This document shows positions 37,401 to 46,700 of a DNA stretch of 64,000 nucleotides, in pieces. Source of the DNA: Ricordea florida. Taxonomy: Eukaryota; Cnidaria; Anthozoa; Corallimorpharia; Ricordeidae. Every line of letters starts with the position of its first letter. Position 1 is the stretch's first letter. The stretch is taken from positions 12,676,151 to 12,740,150 of the forward strand of contig OX453275.1 of NCBI GenBank assembly GCA_949710005.1. Direction: 5' to 3'. The notes under the pieces were generated by a model. It saw only the letters and a program-made list of their open reading frames with translations. It was not told the origin of the DNA and searched no databases. Position numbers and translations under genes: made by a program.

Positions 37401-39801
37401 GCAAAAGCACTACAATAAAATAAAGATGGTATTATAAAAATAAGTCATAAGAATTAAGAGGAAGCAAGAGGAGATAAGTGAAAAGGAAAAGGAAAAAAGA
37501 AAAAGAAAGAAAGACAAAGAGAAAGACTGAGATCAGAGATAAAAGAAAGTAACACAGAGCCATTAGGATAGTCTACAAAAGGGTCGACGACCCCCTACAA
37601 GGCGGAACACTGGAGAAACTCCTCCTAAGAACCATTTACAAACCTAAAGAAATAAATAAAATAACTAATTAAATATTAGATTCGTTACTTAATTCTAGAA
37701 GATAAGAAATCCCTTACACCCTTTTTAAAGCTAGAGATACTTGAGGCAAGATGCACAGATAGTGCTAATGCATTCCACATATCAATAGAGGTGACTATTG
37801 AGGTCATTTTGACTATTGCAATAGTATTGCGATAGTTGAAACACTATTGCGATAGTATTGCGATAGTAGGGATACTATTGCGATACTATTGCGATAGTAC
37901 TGGTCAGAATTTTTTAATCACTCAACAGTAGTAGCTAACGTGTATGTTATATTTAACACCACCAATCTCTCCAATTAAGTTGAGAAATAAATTGACTTTG
38001 TAGACTCTGCTAAAGTCGAATCAGTCGATGGCTGTTGCAAATACGTTGCGTGTTTCCGTCGCACGTGGTCAGTTAGATTTGTATTGTTTCCGCAATACTT
38101 GAGTACCATTCTGCACAACTTGCATCCAACTCTGGTTTTATCAAGGGGCTTGTCAGGCTCCTTTATAAACCCGACATGTTCCCATATGTTTGCCTTTCCC
38201 TTTCTGTTAGGAACGATTTCAAAACATTCCGGTTGGCTCTTATCCGCCATCTTTGTAGAACAGCAACAATCATTACTATGTACCCCCTTTATGAAATAGG
38301 AGAAGAAAAACATGGCGGAGAAGTTTAAAGTTTATATATTTCGTGCTCCTTTTGTTGTGACAGCGCAAACAAGCAGCGAACATGGATTCTGACGTGTTTC
38401 TCTGTTAAAGAAGAAGGCTACAGTGGACTATTTTAATTTATTCAAAAACTATCGAAACTATCGATAGTTGTCGAAACTATCGCAATTGTTATCGATAGTT
38501 GGATTTGCAATCGATGCGTCGCTATCGGGACACTCGCTATCGCGATACATCGATATTTCGATGTATCGTTACACTCCTACATATCAACTACTCTATTAAA
38601 AAAAACTAAACTTGAAAGTATTAGTCCTTGCATAGTTGTTCTTCAAGGTAAGTTCATCCCTTCCCCTTAGAAAGTATCTTTCAGAGTCTGAATAAAATTC
38701 AATATACGAAGAGATATCTATGTTGATATACCCACTTAAAATTTTAAGAAACAAAACATGAAACAAAAAGTGTCTGTCCTTCAAGGATAACAAGTTCAGT
38801 TTTTCTCTTATAGTATCATACTCGCCATCTGTCTTCAGTATAAACTTGGTAGCTCTTCGTTGAATTCTTTCCAACTTGTCAACACACCTAGCTGTATAAG
38901 GCGACCAGACAACAGTACAGTACTCTAGTTGGGATCTTACCAAGGCACAGTACAAGGTTCTTAAGGTGGTTACGTCATTCAGACCCCTACATGTTCTTTT
39001 GATGAGACCAAGAATTTTGTTTGCCTTGCTCGATATTTTATTGACATGGGCATTCCATGACAGCTTACCAGTGGTGACTAGACCAAGATCACGAAACTCG
39101 GATATTTCCTTCAATGTGTTATTATTGAGCCGAAGGTCAGCGTGAAAAGGCATTTTCTTCTTGGTGATACGTATCAATTTATATTTTTTCACACTGAAGT
39201 CCATTACATTTTGTTGACTCCGTGAGTACAGGTTATCCAGATCCATTTGAAAAACTTGGTGGTCGGATGGACAATTTATCACTCTCTAGATGTTTTACAG
39301 TCATCAGCATACAAGGCAACTGTGTTACCAGCCATAACTACATCAGGTAAATCACTGATGAATATTTCGCAAAGAACAGGGGGCCCAACAAGGTACCCTG
39401 TGGTACCTCCACACTACACGAGAAGCCTAAATGCTTTTGGTCCTATATTAAGGGCCTGAGTTAATTAACCAGCTGAGTATTGTAAATAGTGTCACAAGGA
39501 TAATTATAAATAGATAATCATTATGAGCGATAAATATACGAAAATAAATAATTGCAAGAGTCATTTATACGCAGCACCAGTTTCTTTACAAACTATCTTC
39601 ACAATAGATGTAGAAGTAAATGACAACTACCTGTAAGTTTACATTGAGACAATTTAAGTTATTAAAAACGTAGAAGTACACTTACTGTATTGCTGGTTCA
39701 ATGTAAGATTTTTTCAGATTCTCGAAGTCACGAAGTAAGTTTACAGTGCCTTCAACCACAATGACGACATCGTTTTCCACAGTCACTCCAACACCTGGCA
39801 T
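9779..39801 (-). CDS. MED25: Mediator complex subunit 25 (twelve exons identified; incomplete)
   Basis: MED25 is a metazoan Mediator subunit. Its N-terminal VWA domain docks to Mediator and its C-terminal ACID/PTOV domain binds transcription activators. Exons, in gene order: 39686-39801 (ATG at 39801, A at -3; [14 protein letters not shown]), 34573-34624 (YFNGEVP), 30263-30387 (YGLVVYGT), 26545-26608 ([20 protein letters not shown]), 19803-19929 ([10 protein letters not shown]), 18914-18979 ([12 protein letters not shown]), 18353-18443 ([12 protein letters not shown]), 16120-16199, 14214-14482, 13021-13183 ([13 protein letters not shown], Gln/Pro/Ser-rich linker), 12326-12519 ([15 protein letters not shown] start) and 9779-9836 ([15 protein letters not shown]). 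Where neighbours were both found, phases match. Three internal exons (within 26545-19929, 18353-16199 and 12326-9836) and everything after LIMQLIPQ were not located. TEs fill the introns. No stop or frameshift seen. Confidence 0.85.
10545..10735 (+). pseudogene. LINE endonuclease-domain fragment
   Basis: The frame contains [20 protein letters not shown] followed by AYRPPN, a signature of the APE-type endonuclease of non-LTR retrotransposons. It decays after about 60 residues. It lies inside a MED25 intron, antisense to the gene. Confidence 0.6.
13215..13384 (-). repeat. Penelope-like repeat with degenerate hammerhead motif
   Basis: On the minus strand, 13354-13384 reads CAGACAAAGGGC, a hairpin, then CGAAACGTC, a broken form of the hammerhead core also seen at 2691-2717. 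The flank shares GATAGTTTCTAAAGAAACTGG with the inverse of 2795-2820. MED25 intron. Confidence 0.4.
14878..14893 (+). repeat. Poly-C tract
   Basis: A run of C in a MED25 intron; assembly length uncertain. Confidence 0.7.
15183..15970. mobile_element. DNA element with inverted ends around a Crypton-like N-terminus
   Basis: Left end: AACAACTATTCACCGAAG, an inner hairpin (GGTGGCTAGTGGTGGATATT against its complement at 15241-15270), then GTGAATAGTTGTTTTAGTATA. Right end (15885-15968): GTTTTAGTATATGCTAATTAAC with matching ATTCACCGAG blocks. Between them a minus-strand frame (15584-15780) starts [16 protein letters not shown], resembling the N-terminus of Crypton-like recombinases. The catalytic part is missing, so this is an internally deleted copy. 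Confidence 0.5.
17307..17510. mobile_element. MITE with ~25-bp inverted ends
   Basis: The left end ATCACCCAACTAGTGGAC at about 17311 pairs with GTCCAACTAGTTGGGTGAT at about 17483. A strong internal hairpin (GAGGACTATTAGTAATAGTCCTC) sits near 17370. MED25 intron; no coding capacity. Confidence 0.6.
19302..19445 (+). repeat. GATA microsatellite
   Basis: Tandem GATA tetramers with interspersed GATTA variants; MED25 intron. Confidence 0.9.
20280..20598 (+). pseudogene. LINE 3' end with TATCC tail
   Basis: The frame ends with [19 protein letters not shown] then [15 protein letters not shown] and a stop near 20434. This is the usual end of a CR1/Jockey-like RT (W-N-A-L-P, F-K motif). About 130 bp of untranslated sequence is followed by tandem TATCC units (20567-20598), a LINE-type 3' tail. 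5'-truncated, dead. Confidence 0.6.
21375..21660 (-). pseudogene. Helitron helicase-like domain fragment
   Basis: Contains [20 protein letters not shown] and AESRW, the conserved start of the Helitron-like N-terminal domain, then after a one-base shift [20 protein letters not shown]. The Rep and helicase catalytic regions are absent. It lies in a MED25 intron in the same orientation as the gene. Confidence 0.7.
23003..23030 (+). repeat. GTGA microsatellite
   Basis: About seven GAGT/GTGA tetramers in a MED25 intron. Confidence 0.8.
23531..23806 (+). repeat. 46-bp tandem repeat, six near-perfect copies
   Basis: Each unit begins GAAAGAGCCGGTTGATATAA and ends TTTCTTCAGT. Starts at 23531, 23577, 23623, 23669, 23715 and 23761. 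No difference between copies was seen, implying recent expansion. MED25 intron. Confidence 0.9.
24028..26303. mobile_element. 2.3-kb non-autonomous transposon with long inverted subterminal repeats
   Basis: The left end CCCGTACGAAAAT near 24029 matches the inverse of the right end at about 26290-26302. Inside each end lie several inverted copies of motifs such as CGAGAC and TATGGCC. The middle has no recognisable protein. Target duplication not resolved. MED25 intron. Confidence 0.5.
26768..26999 (-). mobile_element. tRNA-derived SINE with conserved body
   Basis: On the minus strand the head has GGTAGTATAGTGGTTAGCG (A box) and GGAGTTCGAGCCC (B-box-like). The body includes, on the plus strand, GGGATGCTAGTCC, GTACCCATTTATACACC and GTGGAGAAAGACAGTGTG, as in widely distributed animal SINEs (possibly MetaSINE-type; not verified). 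It lies about 160 bp upstream of a MED25 exon, same strand. Confidence 0.6.
28264..29455 (-). mobile_element. Internally deleted Crypton-like element with inverted ends, inserted in BEL/Pao
   Basis: Removing this segment rejoins the BEL/Pao frame. The left end (ATCGCATGGGCC ... GGGCAA) and the right end (inverse of TTGCCCTGCATGTGAT) are similar. The left 170 bp form a near-perfect hairpin: GGCAATTAAGGATTAATTTCAC pairs with its inverse near 28400, and the inner arm is TTTTCCCAAAATTGCCC. A second inverted pair (28428-28457 with 29434-29463) suggests compound ends. Short TTAGT/TAAGT similarity at the junctions is the only hint of a target site. Confidence 0.55.
28667..29283 (-). pseudogene. Crypton-like tyrosine recombinase, N- and C-termini with the middle deleted
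   Basis: N-terminal segment 29283-29068: [15 protein letters not shown], then [12 protein letters not shown] and [21 protein letters not shown]-terminal segment from about 29060: [20 protein letters not shown], then [10 protein letters not shown] and [22 protein letters not shown] supplies the H-x-x-R box, TGH the second conserved H, and DYD the candidate nucleophile Y. The central part, with the first catalytic Arg, is missing and the halves are out of frame. The start is well placed (A at -3). Catalytically dead but built on the same plan as the 6290-7860 copy. Confidence 0.65.
31556..31590 (-). repeat. Hammerhead-like motif of Penelope type
   Basis: The minus strand reads AATGAAGGGCGATCGGCCGAAACGTT: the A-GA core, a stem II hairpin and GAAAC. 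The cleavage triplet is GTT in place of GTC and the first core bases are changed. It lies 150 bp upstream of a Penelope-like coding relic. Confidence 0.4.
31730..32375 (+). pseudogene. Penelope-like element, C-terminal RT/endonuclease relic
   Basis: Reads [36 protein letters not shown], then [16 protein letters not shown] and [13 protein letters not shown] (31921-32115). These are the NLK, cysteine-rich and GIY-YIG-type endonuclease landmarks of Penelope-like retroelements. After a frameshift, [10 protein letters not shown] continues. Stops at about 31850 and beyond show decay. The order of motifs supports the PLE assignment; the RT core is missing. MED25 intron, opposite strand. Confidence 0.65.
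32585..32931 (+). pseudogene. CR1/Jockey-like LINE C-terminal fragment
   Basis: The frame reads [20 protein letters not shown], then [27 protein letters not shown] and [13 protein letters not shown] before a stop at about 32931. This is the terminal RT motif set (Y-x-T-R, G-P-x-x-x-N-S-L, S-F-K). One internal stop near 32720. 5'-truncated. Confidence 0.65.
36745..37378 (+). pseudogene. LINE fragment (linker between endonuclease and RT)
   Basis: Contains [14 protein letters not shown] and [20 protein letters not shown] (37046-37140), then after a frameshift the basic KLKTAK and LKRRSN stretches usual before the RT domain of cnidarian LINEs. Several frame breaks. It ends abruptly where the next, oppositely oriented LINE begins. 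Confidence 0.5.
37786..38579 (-). mobile_element. hAT element, internally deleted, 8-bp TSD
   Basis: The tips are TAGAGGTG and (inverse) TAGGAGTG, flanked by an exact 8-bp duplication CATATCAA (37778-37785 and 38580-38587). Subterminal arrays of CTATTGCGATAG (left) and AACTATCGAT (right) resemble transposase binding sites. Removing the element rejoins the LINE frame around it. Confidence 0.8.
37975..38250 (-). pseudogene. BED-type zinc-finger exon of a hAT transposase
   Basis: [18 protein letters not shown] opens the frame; then [28 protein letters not shown] and RRKH form a BED finger (C-x2-C ... H-x4-H). This is the N-terminal DNA-binding module of hAT transposases. The catalytic domain is absent, so the copy is non-autonomous. 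Met 38250 chosen because the BED module follows directly. Confidence 0.75.
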
Positions 39802-40095
39802 TTTGCTTGATTCCTCAACGCTCAGTCGGGTATGGTGAAAAGAGGGTGTTAACTCATCAACTACCGAGACCTCTGTAAAATGATACTTTTGAAGCTTATT
39901 TTACAGCATATGTAAGAACAAATATGTACAAAGTTCGAAAGTAGTGGACATCGTTTCTAAAATCATTTCCTGATCGACACGCTCCGCTGGCCACTTTTGC
40001 CGTAGCGTCGGTGTCAGTAGTGGCTGAGGCCGCGACGATTGCCGAGACGGTCAGCAGTTGAATGATCATGCGCATTAAAGCAGGTTTGAGTGTCA

Positions 40096-40102
40096 AGTTA
40101 TT
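40096..40102. repeat. Left 7-bp target site duplication
   Basis: AGTTATT, repeated exactly at 63556-63562, directly outside the CAACAC/GTGTTG tips of the large transposon. Confidence 0.9.
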
Positions 40103-40172
40103 CAACACACTATCCCCATAAGAATAATGAATAGCATAAATTGCAAAAGAGGCTTGAAATTATGGATATCAT
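40103..40172 (+). repeat. Left terminal inverted repeat
   Basis: Begins CAACACACTATCCCCATAAG and ends TGGATATCAT; 67 of 70 positions match the inverse of 63486-63555. Confidence 0.92.
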
Positions 40173-40288
40173 AATATAACGAGGACCAGAAGGACCGCTG
40201 TTCAGTTGGAAAATGGAGCGAAGTCTCAATGGAGTAATTTTACGGTTTGGTCGACGCGGAGGAACGAGGGTCTTTTTTTTTCGTCATT

Positions 40289-40742
40289 ATGAACGATCAG
40301 GAAATCTCTGGTAAGAATATCAATGTTTGTATCCCATTGTCTTAAATTGTTCTTTATAATAGCATTAATTCCGAAATGCTTGGATGAACTGCACAATATA
40401 TACCCGTCCACTTATTTGCATCTCATTGAATAAGAATAGTGCCTCATGAAGCATTACGAACGGTGCACATTTATCTCTTTCAAATAAGCTTACATTATGC
40501 AGTTATCTATATGACCGCATGTTATTCAGTTCAGGATAACCATGATTTCTACCTGCAAATGTCAAAAGGCTTATTATGTAAGGTACGTGAGTGTACTGGC
40601 TGTTGCCGCTCGATGAACTGTGAGGCGATAGTTCCATGTACAGCCTGAATTATACGCGGCATTTTTGTGTGTTATATATGGGTTATTGACCAAGCGTGAG
40701 GTCAAGATGGCTGGATATTGGCTAAGTTCTTTTTTTTGCGTG

Positions 40743-40775
<33 letters not shown>

Positions 40776-43700
40776 CACGCAAAAAAAGAACAAGGCCAAT
40801 ATCCAGCCATCTTGACCGAACAAGCTTGGTCAATAAAGGATTTATTGGATGAATTTTCCTTGCGGGACAAAGCCCTTATCCCGAGCGGGCAACTTAGCTC
40901 CATATTGCCCGCTCGGGTAGCCAATCACAGCGCGAGATTCGGTTCATCTTGCCCGCTCACGGAGCTAGTCATATAATAAGACGATTTATTTAGCGCCATG
41001 GTTTGCAGGGGTGTTACAGACTATACCTTTACGTGTTTTACAGAAAGGGAAATATTCATTTACCAACTTGTGGGCCATTTTTTACCTACTTATGAATCAC
41101 TTTGGTTCGGGTTTTTTTCAATGTTTAGGCATCACACGTAGAAAAATCCCACCCCGTTTTAGAGTTTTTGAGATCAAAGTGACCACGACCCTTTTCACGG
41201 ACTGGAACAGTTTTCATGTTGTCAGTGTGTGTTTGATTTATGAATCTAGTGAAACCAAGTGAATGCAAGGCTGTTACAATGAGATTAATATTCTCTATGT
41301 CCCACTATTTCCAGTGCAAGGTCAACAACTTATGTAATAATTGTATACTTTTGCCCATATATTATCTTATTAGATGTTTTGGTGTGTAGTATCGCTGTTT
41401 CGGGAGTGTTTTACGGGGAAATACACCACTCATAAAATTCATGCAAGGCTACATCTGGTTACGGAGTGGCCTTTTTTTCTATATCCTAGCGAGTATATCA
41501 TTGACGTCTTAGTGAGTATATCAATGACGTCATAGTGAGTATATCAATGACGTCATAGTGAGTGAAGGAGCCAAATATCTTTGGTATTTGATTGATTCTT
41601 CTTCAGAAAATGTTTGCAATCTTCAGCAAAGTCAAAAAATGTTTGGAAACATTTGGAATGACACAGACAATTTCCAAAAATCTTTGAAAATCTCCGGAAA
41701 GTAATTTTCTGAATTCTTCTAATTTGTGTTGTCTATATAATGAAATGAACATTACACTTCGAGTTGAAGATATGAATTTTATTTTCTTGTGTTAAAAACA
41801 ATATTTACCACTCAAAAATAACATTCATATCTTTGTGCCACTGTGTAATATCCTTTATAATATTTTACACCAACACGCCTCAAGAACCATACCATTTGGG
41901 AGGCACATGTGTATATAGCTTATGTAGGGGAGGGGGGTGAAATGTATTTATTCACTGAGTGAGAGAGTCAAATGAAAAAAAAATTGGTCATGGCAGATGG
42001 GCAAAGTGCAGTGAGGTCTGTGTGCCTTAAGTGCCTTGCCTTGTCATTTGGCATTTCTTCACCCTACAATTTTGCTTGTTTACAGTCAACAGTTAAACTT
42101 TTTTGGACATCTCACATTGCAAATCCAGCTGAAAGCAACAACTTTGTCCCTTAAGTCCTTTCCAAACAGCGCATGATAGTCAATGACAGTTCAGAACTTA
42201 CAAAATCAGCAATCATGTGTATATAGCTTAATGTGTGCATGGTCAAAGGGACTGTTAAAAGCACTCTAAGTTTGCGATAGCTCACGATAGTCGATGATAG
42301 CACATGATAGTTGGTGGTCAAATGAGAGTGTAAGTGAATTTCAGCTATCATCATCATTAGTATCATCATCACTATCATTACCATTTTACTAAGGCTTTAG
42401 ATTTAATGGTTTCCAGGCACAAATACTAAATATGGTCTAACTTTTTTAATATTTTATAATTTGATCTTGGTAATAATGAAACGTCTTATCTTACAAGCTC
42501 ACAACTAAGTATAGGCACAAGTCTTTCCCCTCTACTCATTGTGTTGATTTCATCTTTTCATTTCAAAATTAATTATCTAGATGTCAGACAGGAGAGCCAG
42601 GTTGAGATTTCGGAGGTGGACGAGCCCAATTTTGAACCTATCTCAAGAGGAAGAAAGGTAATTTTTCACCAAGTGATCTGCCAAATTGTCATTTTACATT
42701 TTTTGTAGTTTTTATAATACATAATGCAACATGAGCGAGAGATTGTTTTATTATTTGAAGGTATCCTTTGTATCTCTGTATCCCTATGGTCTGGAGCTGT
42801 AGTGCTTTAAAGGAACTGTATTTAATTAACATGGATACTTGTCATGTGATGTTTGTGTGAAGTAAGATGTGATGGTTAGAAAAATATTTTGCTTGTTTGC
42901 AGAGATGCAACAGCTGCAGCAAGGTTTGCCCGGTTGCCTGCAAGAAATGCAGGCACTGTGGCGGGGATTTTAAAGTGAAGGAGTTTGACTGGGAGAGCAT
43001 TGACAAGATGGGACAAACAAACCCCACCCAGCAAAGACAATATCTGGAGAAAAGAGTAAGTAATAACACCTTAAACACTTGTGTATAAGCCGCACCTTTT
43101 TGCTCAAATTGTAGCCTCAAAATTTGGGGTGCAGCTTATCTATGAGGGTGCAATAATCTCCTAACTAAAGGTCACCTAAATGTTTATAAGAGATAAGCTG
43201 AATACCTGTCATTCTTTGTTGTTTCTAATTTGCTTTTTTGCAATTTGTTGGCTAGTAAACAAGCTTTATTTGCCTTCAGTTTCAAATCCTGGATCTTGTC
43301 ATCCAGTAGTTCCTTTCAAATGACTGATTTCACTTTATCTTGCACAAACTAAAACCAAGAATGTGTCTCTCTTTCTCCACAAAGCTGTTTAGAATATTAA
43401 TTCTGCCGCCAATGAGTATTTATCGGTTCTCCATATGCGAGAAAATAATATTATCACGATATTCAGAAGATCTCATGAGGCATATAGGACCAAACATTTT
43501 GTTGCTTTTTGTCACTTTTACTGCAAATTTATCCATGGAGTTTTTGATTAAGTCTTTCCCCAATGGATGGCTCTAAAATATCTCAAAAAACTTGGGTGGG
43601 GAAAGCCATTTTTCCCATTTTTCCTCTTTGAGTGAGTTTCTTCCAAAGGCTATTAAGCCTATTAGTTCTTTTAAGCCTATTAGTACTATTCGACCTATTT

Positions 43701-46700
43701 GGTCTATTTTAAGGTGTTTAAAAGTATTTTGAATTTATTTGATGTTAGCTCTCAAAGGGGTGGTGGACTCAATTTTGCTACCCTTTTGCCTCCATGTTTT
43801 GTCCCGATCTGTCTAGACGAACCTGTCTCAAAATGCCTGGTCACGTGGCTAGTGTTCCATGTATGAATTTCTTGTTTGAACTTCATTCACAACACAAAAA
43901 CATTCAGAGCTGAGGACATAATTATTTTCTTGATTATAATTCACACTTAACATGAAGTAGGGACTATCATATTACTTGTGCTTTTACTTTCTATTTTTTT
44001 TTTTTTCACAAAATTGAGTTGCAAAGTTGGAGATGCAGTTAATCTATACACACCTGTTTACAGTAAAATTAAACTGCTAACTAGTAAGCAAATATGTGTA
44101 AATAAATAATTTATGTATTAGGTAAAATAACATAAAACTAAACAAATAGAAAAAAGTAAGTTACACAAACAAAAGTGAAGCAAATAATAAATAAAATAGG
44201 AATTTGCCTTTGCATTTCCTCAGAATTGCTCTTCATCCACGGTCTCTCTGCGTTTTTCTTTTAAGAGGGGTTACTTTCTGAATTTGCAGTAGAATTATAT
44301 TCAGCTAATGGTTGTAAAACACTCATTTAAATGAGTAAAATTTGTGATCCTTGCAGTTTTGCTATCAACTTAGGCACATTGGCTTGGTAGCTCAAATGGC
44401 TAGGGTTCGATTCCTGTGTCAAACAAAAATTTCACTCGTACATGTTATAAATGTTATTCTGGGAAATCATAACGGTGACCTCATACCTATACAGCTGTAA
44501 CCTTGAATACTTATTAATAATAAATTCTGCGGGGGTACCGTATTTATTAGTTACAAGCAATTAAAAAATTGGCTAGTCTCAGAAGTTCTAATTCACAGCT
44601 ATGTAACTCTTGCTTTGAGGAATTCTTGATTACATGGTGATTGAAGGGCAATGCCTATTAGTGCAGGCCCCCACTGTAACATAACTGCCAAACTGTTACA
44701 CATTACATGAGGGATACCAAGACACATGGCACTCCTTTGTTAACAATTTATTTATTTTTAATGTCTTATTGTTTGTAGGCAAATATACTGTGGCGAAAGC
44801 ATGGATGGGATGTGGTGGTTTTTTATTACCACAAACATGCAAATGGTGATACAGTGATGACATTTGGCACACCAGGCATCGGCAAAGCTTTTGTTGGTGC
44901 CAACAAGAAGAGCATGTCAAAAGCAGGAAACATGGCCCTTAAAGTCTTTGATGGGTTTATAACAGGTACATATCTTCCAGTTATCACAATCCCAGTAGTG
45001 CATTTTAAAGTTGTCTGTTGCCTTGCCTTACATAGGTGATGATGATGATGATGATGATGATGATAGATGATGATGATGATGATAGATGATGATGATGATG
45101 ATGATGATAATGATGATGATGATGATGTTTGCACATGCCAACACATACATCCTTTATTCAGAGGGACCTCTGAAATTGTTGTCATTATAGAATGTCAAGA
45201 TTGGTTGTCTGAGGGATATTAAGTGTACAGGAATTATTGCTTACGTTAACAATATGAAAGAGAATATTTTGTTTCTCTTCAAACTAAAATTCTGTGCCAA
45301 CCGTAATCATTAATGCTAACCCTAATAAGGTATATTAGAAGTAAAAATTTACATGTTCATACAAACATGTTCACAAGTAGTTTGATCCTCATACCATTAA
45401 GCTCTCTGGTAGTAAACTTATTGATTGATCATATCCTCACAAAAAGACAAGAAAGGAGGTAGAGTGGGAGGGCTAAATCGATGGAAGGATTTTTCTTGAT
45501 GTTTCTTAATTACATGCTATGTTAGCCATATAATGCTGTTAAGGTGATTCCTTAGAAATAAAAGTTGACAAACGATTTTTTTAAAACTTTGTCTAATTGG
45601 TCTCAACCATGTGTTGTTTCGAATAGTACAATAAAAAACATAGGTCACCATACTCGCAAAATAGATATGATGGATTAAAGCTACCCCATTTTTTTTTATT
45701 TTATCACTTTACTGCTACCAATTACGCATGTCCTTATTTTATCAGTTCACATTGCATTTTGCGGTAGCTGAAATAGATGGTTTAAAATATGTACTTAAGA
45801 AAGGTGATAGATTGAAAGGTTAGAGCATACGAAATAATGTGATGTGTGATTTTATGGCAAAGGCACACAACTTCAGGTGGCATCGACTCAAAATCTTCCG
45901 CACGTCGATGATCTTAATTTCACAACTTTGCACCTACAAATAACGAATTTGGACATGTTTTTCTCGATAACTTTTTTTCCTGATGAAGAATTTTTTTAAA
46001 ACTCGTTTAACTCAAAGAAAATGATTAGCTCATCAGAATTATGCAGAAAAAAGATAGGTCATCGTGTTTGTTAAGTAGAAACTGACCCTTTATTTCTCTG
46101 GCAAGCTTAATCTCGTAGAGAAACCGTTAATGTGCGCGCGCTAATGACGCCAGAAATCGTGCGCAGTAAGGATGCGCAATGCAATACTGAGGAATCACCT
46201 TAAGGCACTGCTAGGTCAACATAATCATGACATATGCTATTTTGACATACATCAATGTAGCCACCAACCGCAGTAATAATAAGCAGTGATAGCACTATTG
46301 ACAAAGCACTCAGTAGCAACTAGGGTGATGGGCTTATATACAGGCCGAGGATCAGAGAGTGGATTAATGCGCATGCAGCAACTATCCCTGGTCAATAAAT
46401 GAGCCTGATCGAAATTCATTCAACTGACGAGAAAACAGTTAATTCATTCTTTGCACGAACTCTGATGATTTTGGCAGCCTATGTTTTCTAGTGTTGTAGT
46501 CGATGTAGGGGAATCATAACTTACCGGTAATTGTGTTATGTTTCTTTGAATAATAGAGCAACAACGATTGGCAGATGACAATTCATCACAATCGAAAGCA
46601 TCCAGTTCAACTGAGGCTACTGGCACTGTATCGTCACCAGCAACAGCACCATTAGCACCACCAGCACCACCACCAGCAGCAACGCCAGCAGCACCACGGG

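Larger units (their letters stand above)
37379..39465 (-). pseudogene. CR1/Jockey-like LINE, RT domain to 3' end, split by a hAT element
   Basis: From about 39465 the minus strand gives [10 protein letters not shown] then YADD (about 39301-39312) after a frameshift, then a long open frame 39282-38596: [49 protein letters not shown] and [10 protein letters not shown]. The end of the ORF (WNALA ... [13 protein letters not shown]) resumes at 37777 beyond the hAT insertion. About 260 bp of 3' sequence ends in AATAAATTAAAAG at 37379. It lies only about 230 bp downstream of MED25 exon 1, in the first MED25 intron and same strand. Confidence 0.75.

Noticed and set aside
39896-40108. 70-codon minus-strand frame upstream of MED25 exon 1
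   Set aside because: Its start lies inside the transposon end and it crosses the target duplication; an accident of the insertion.
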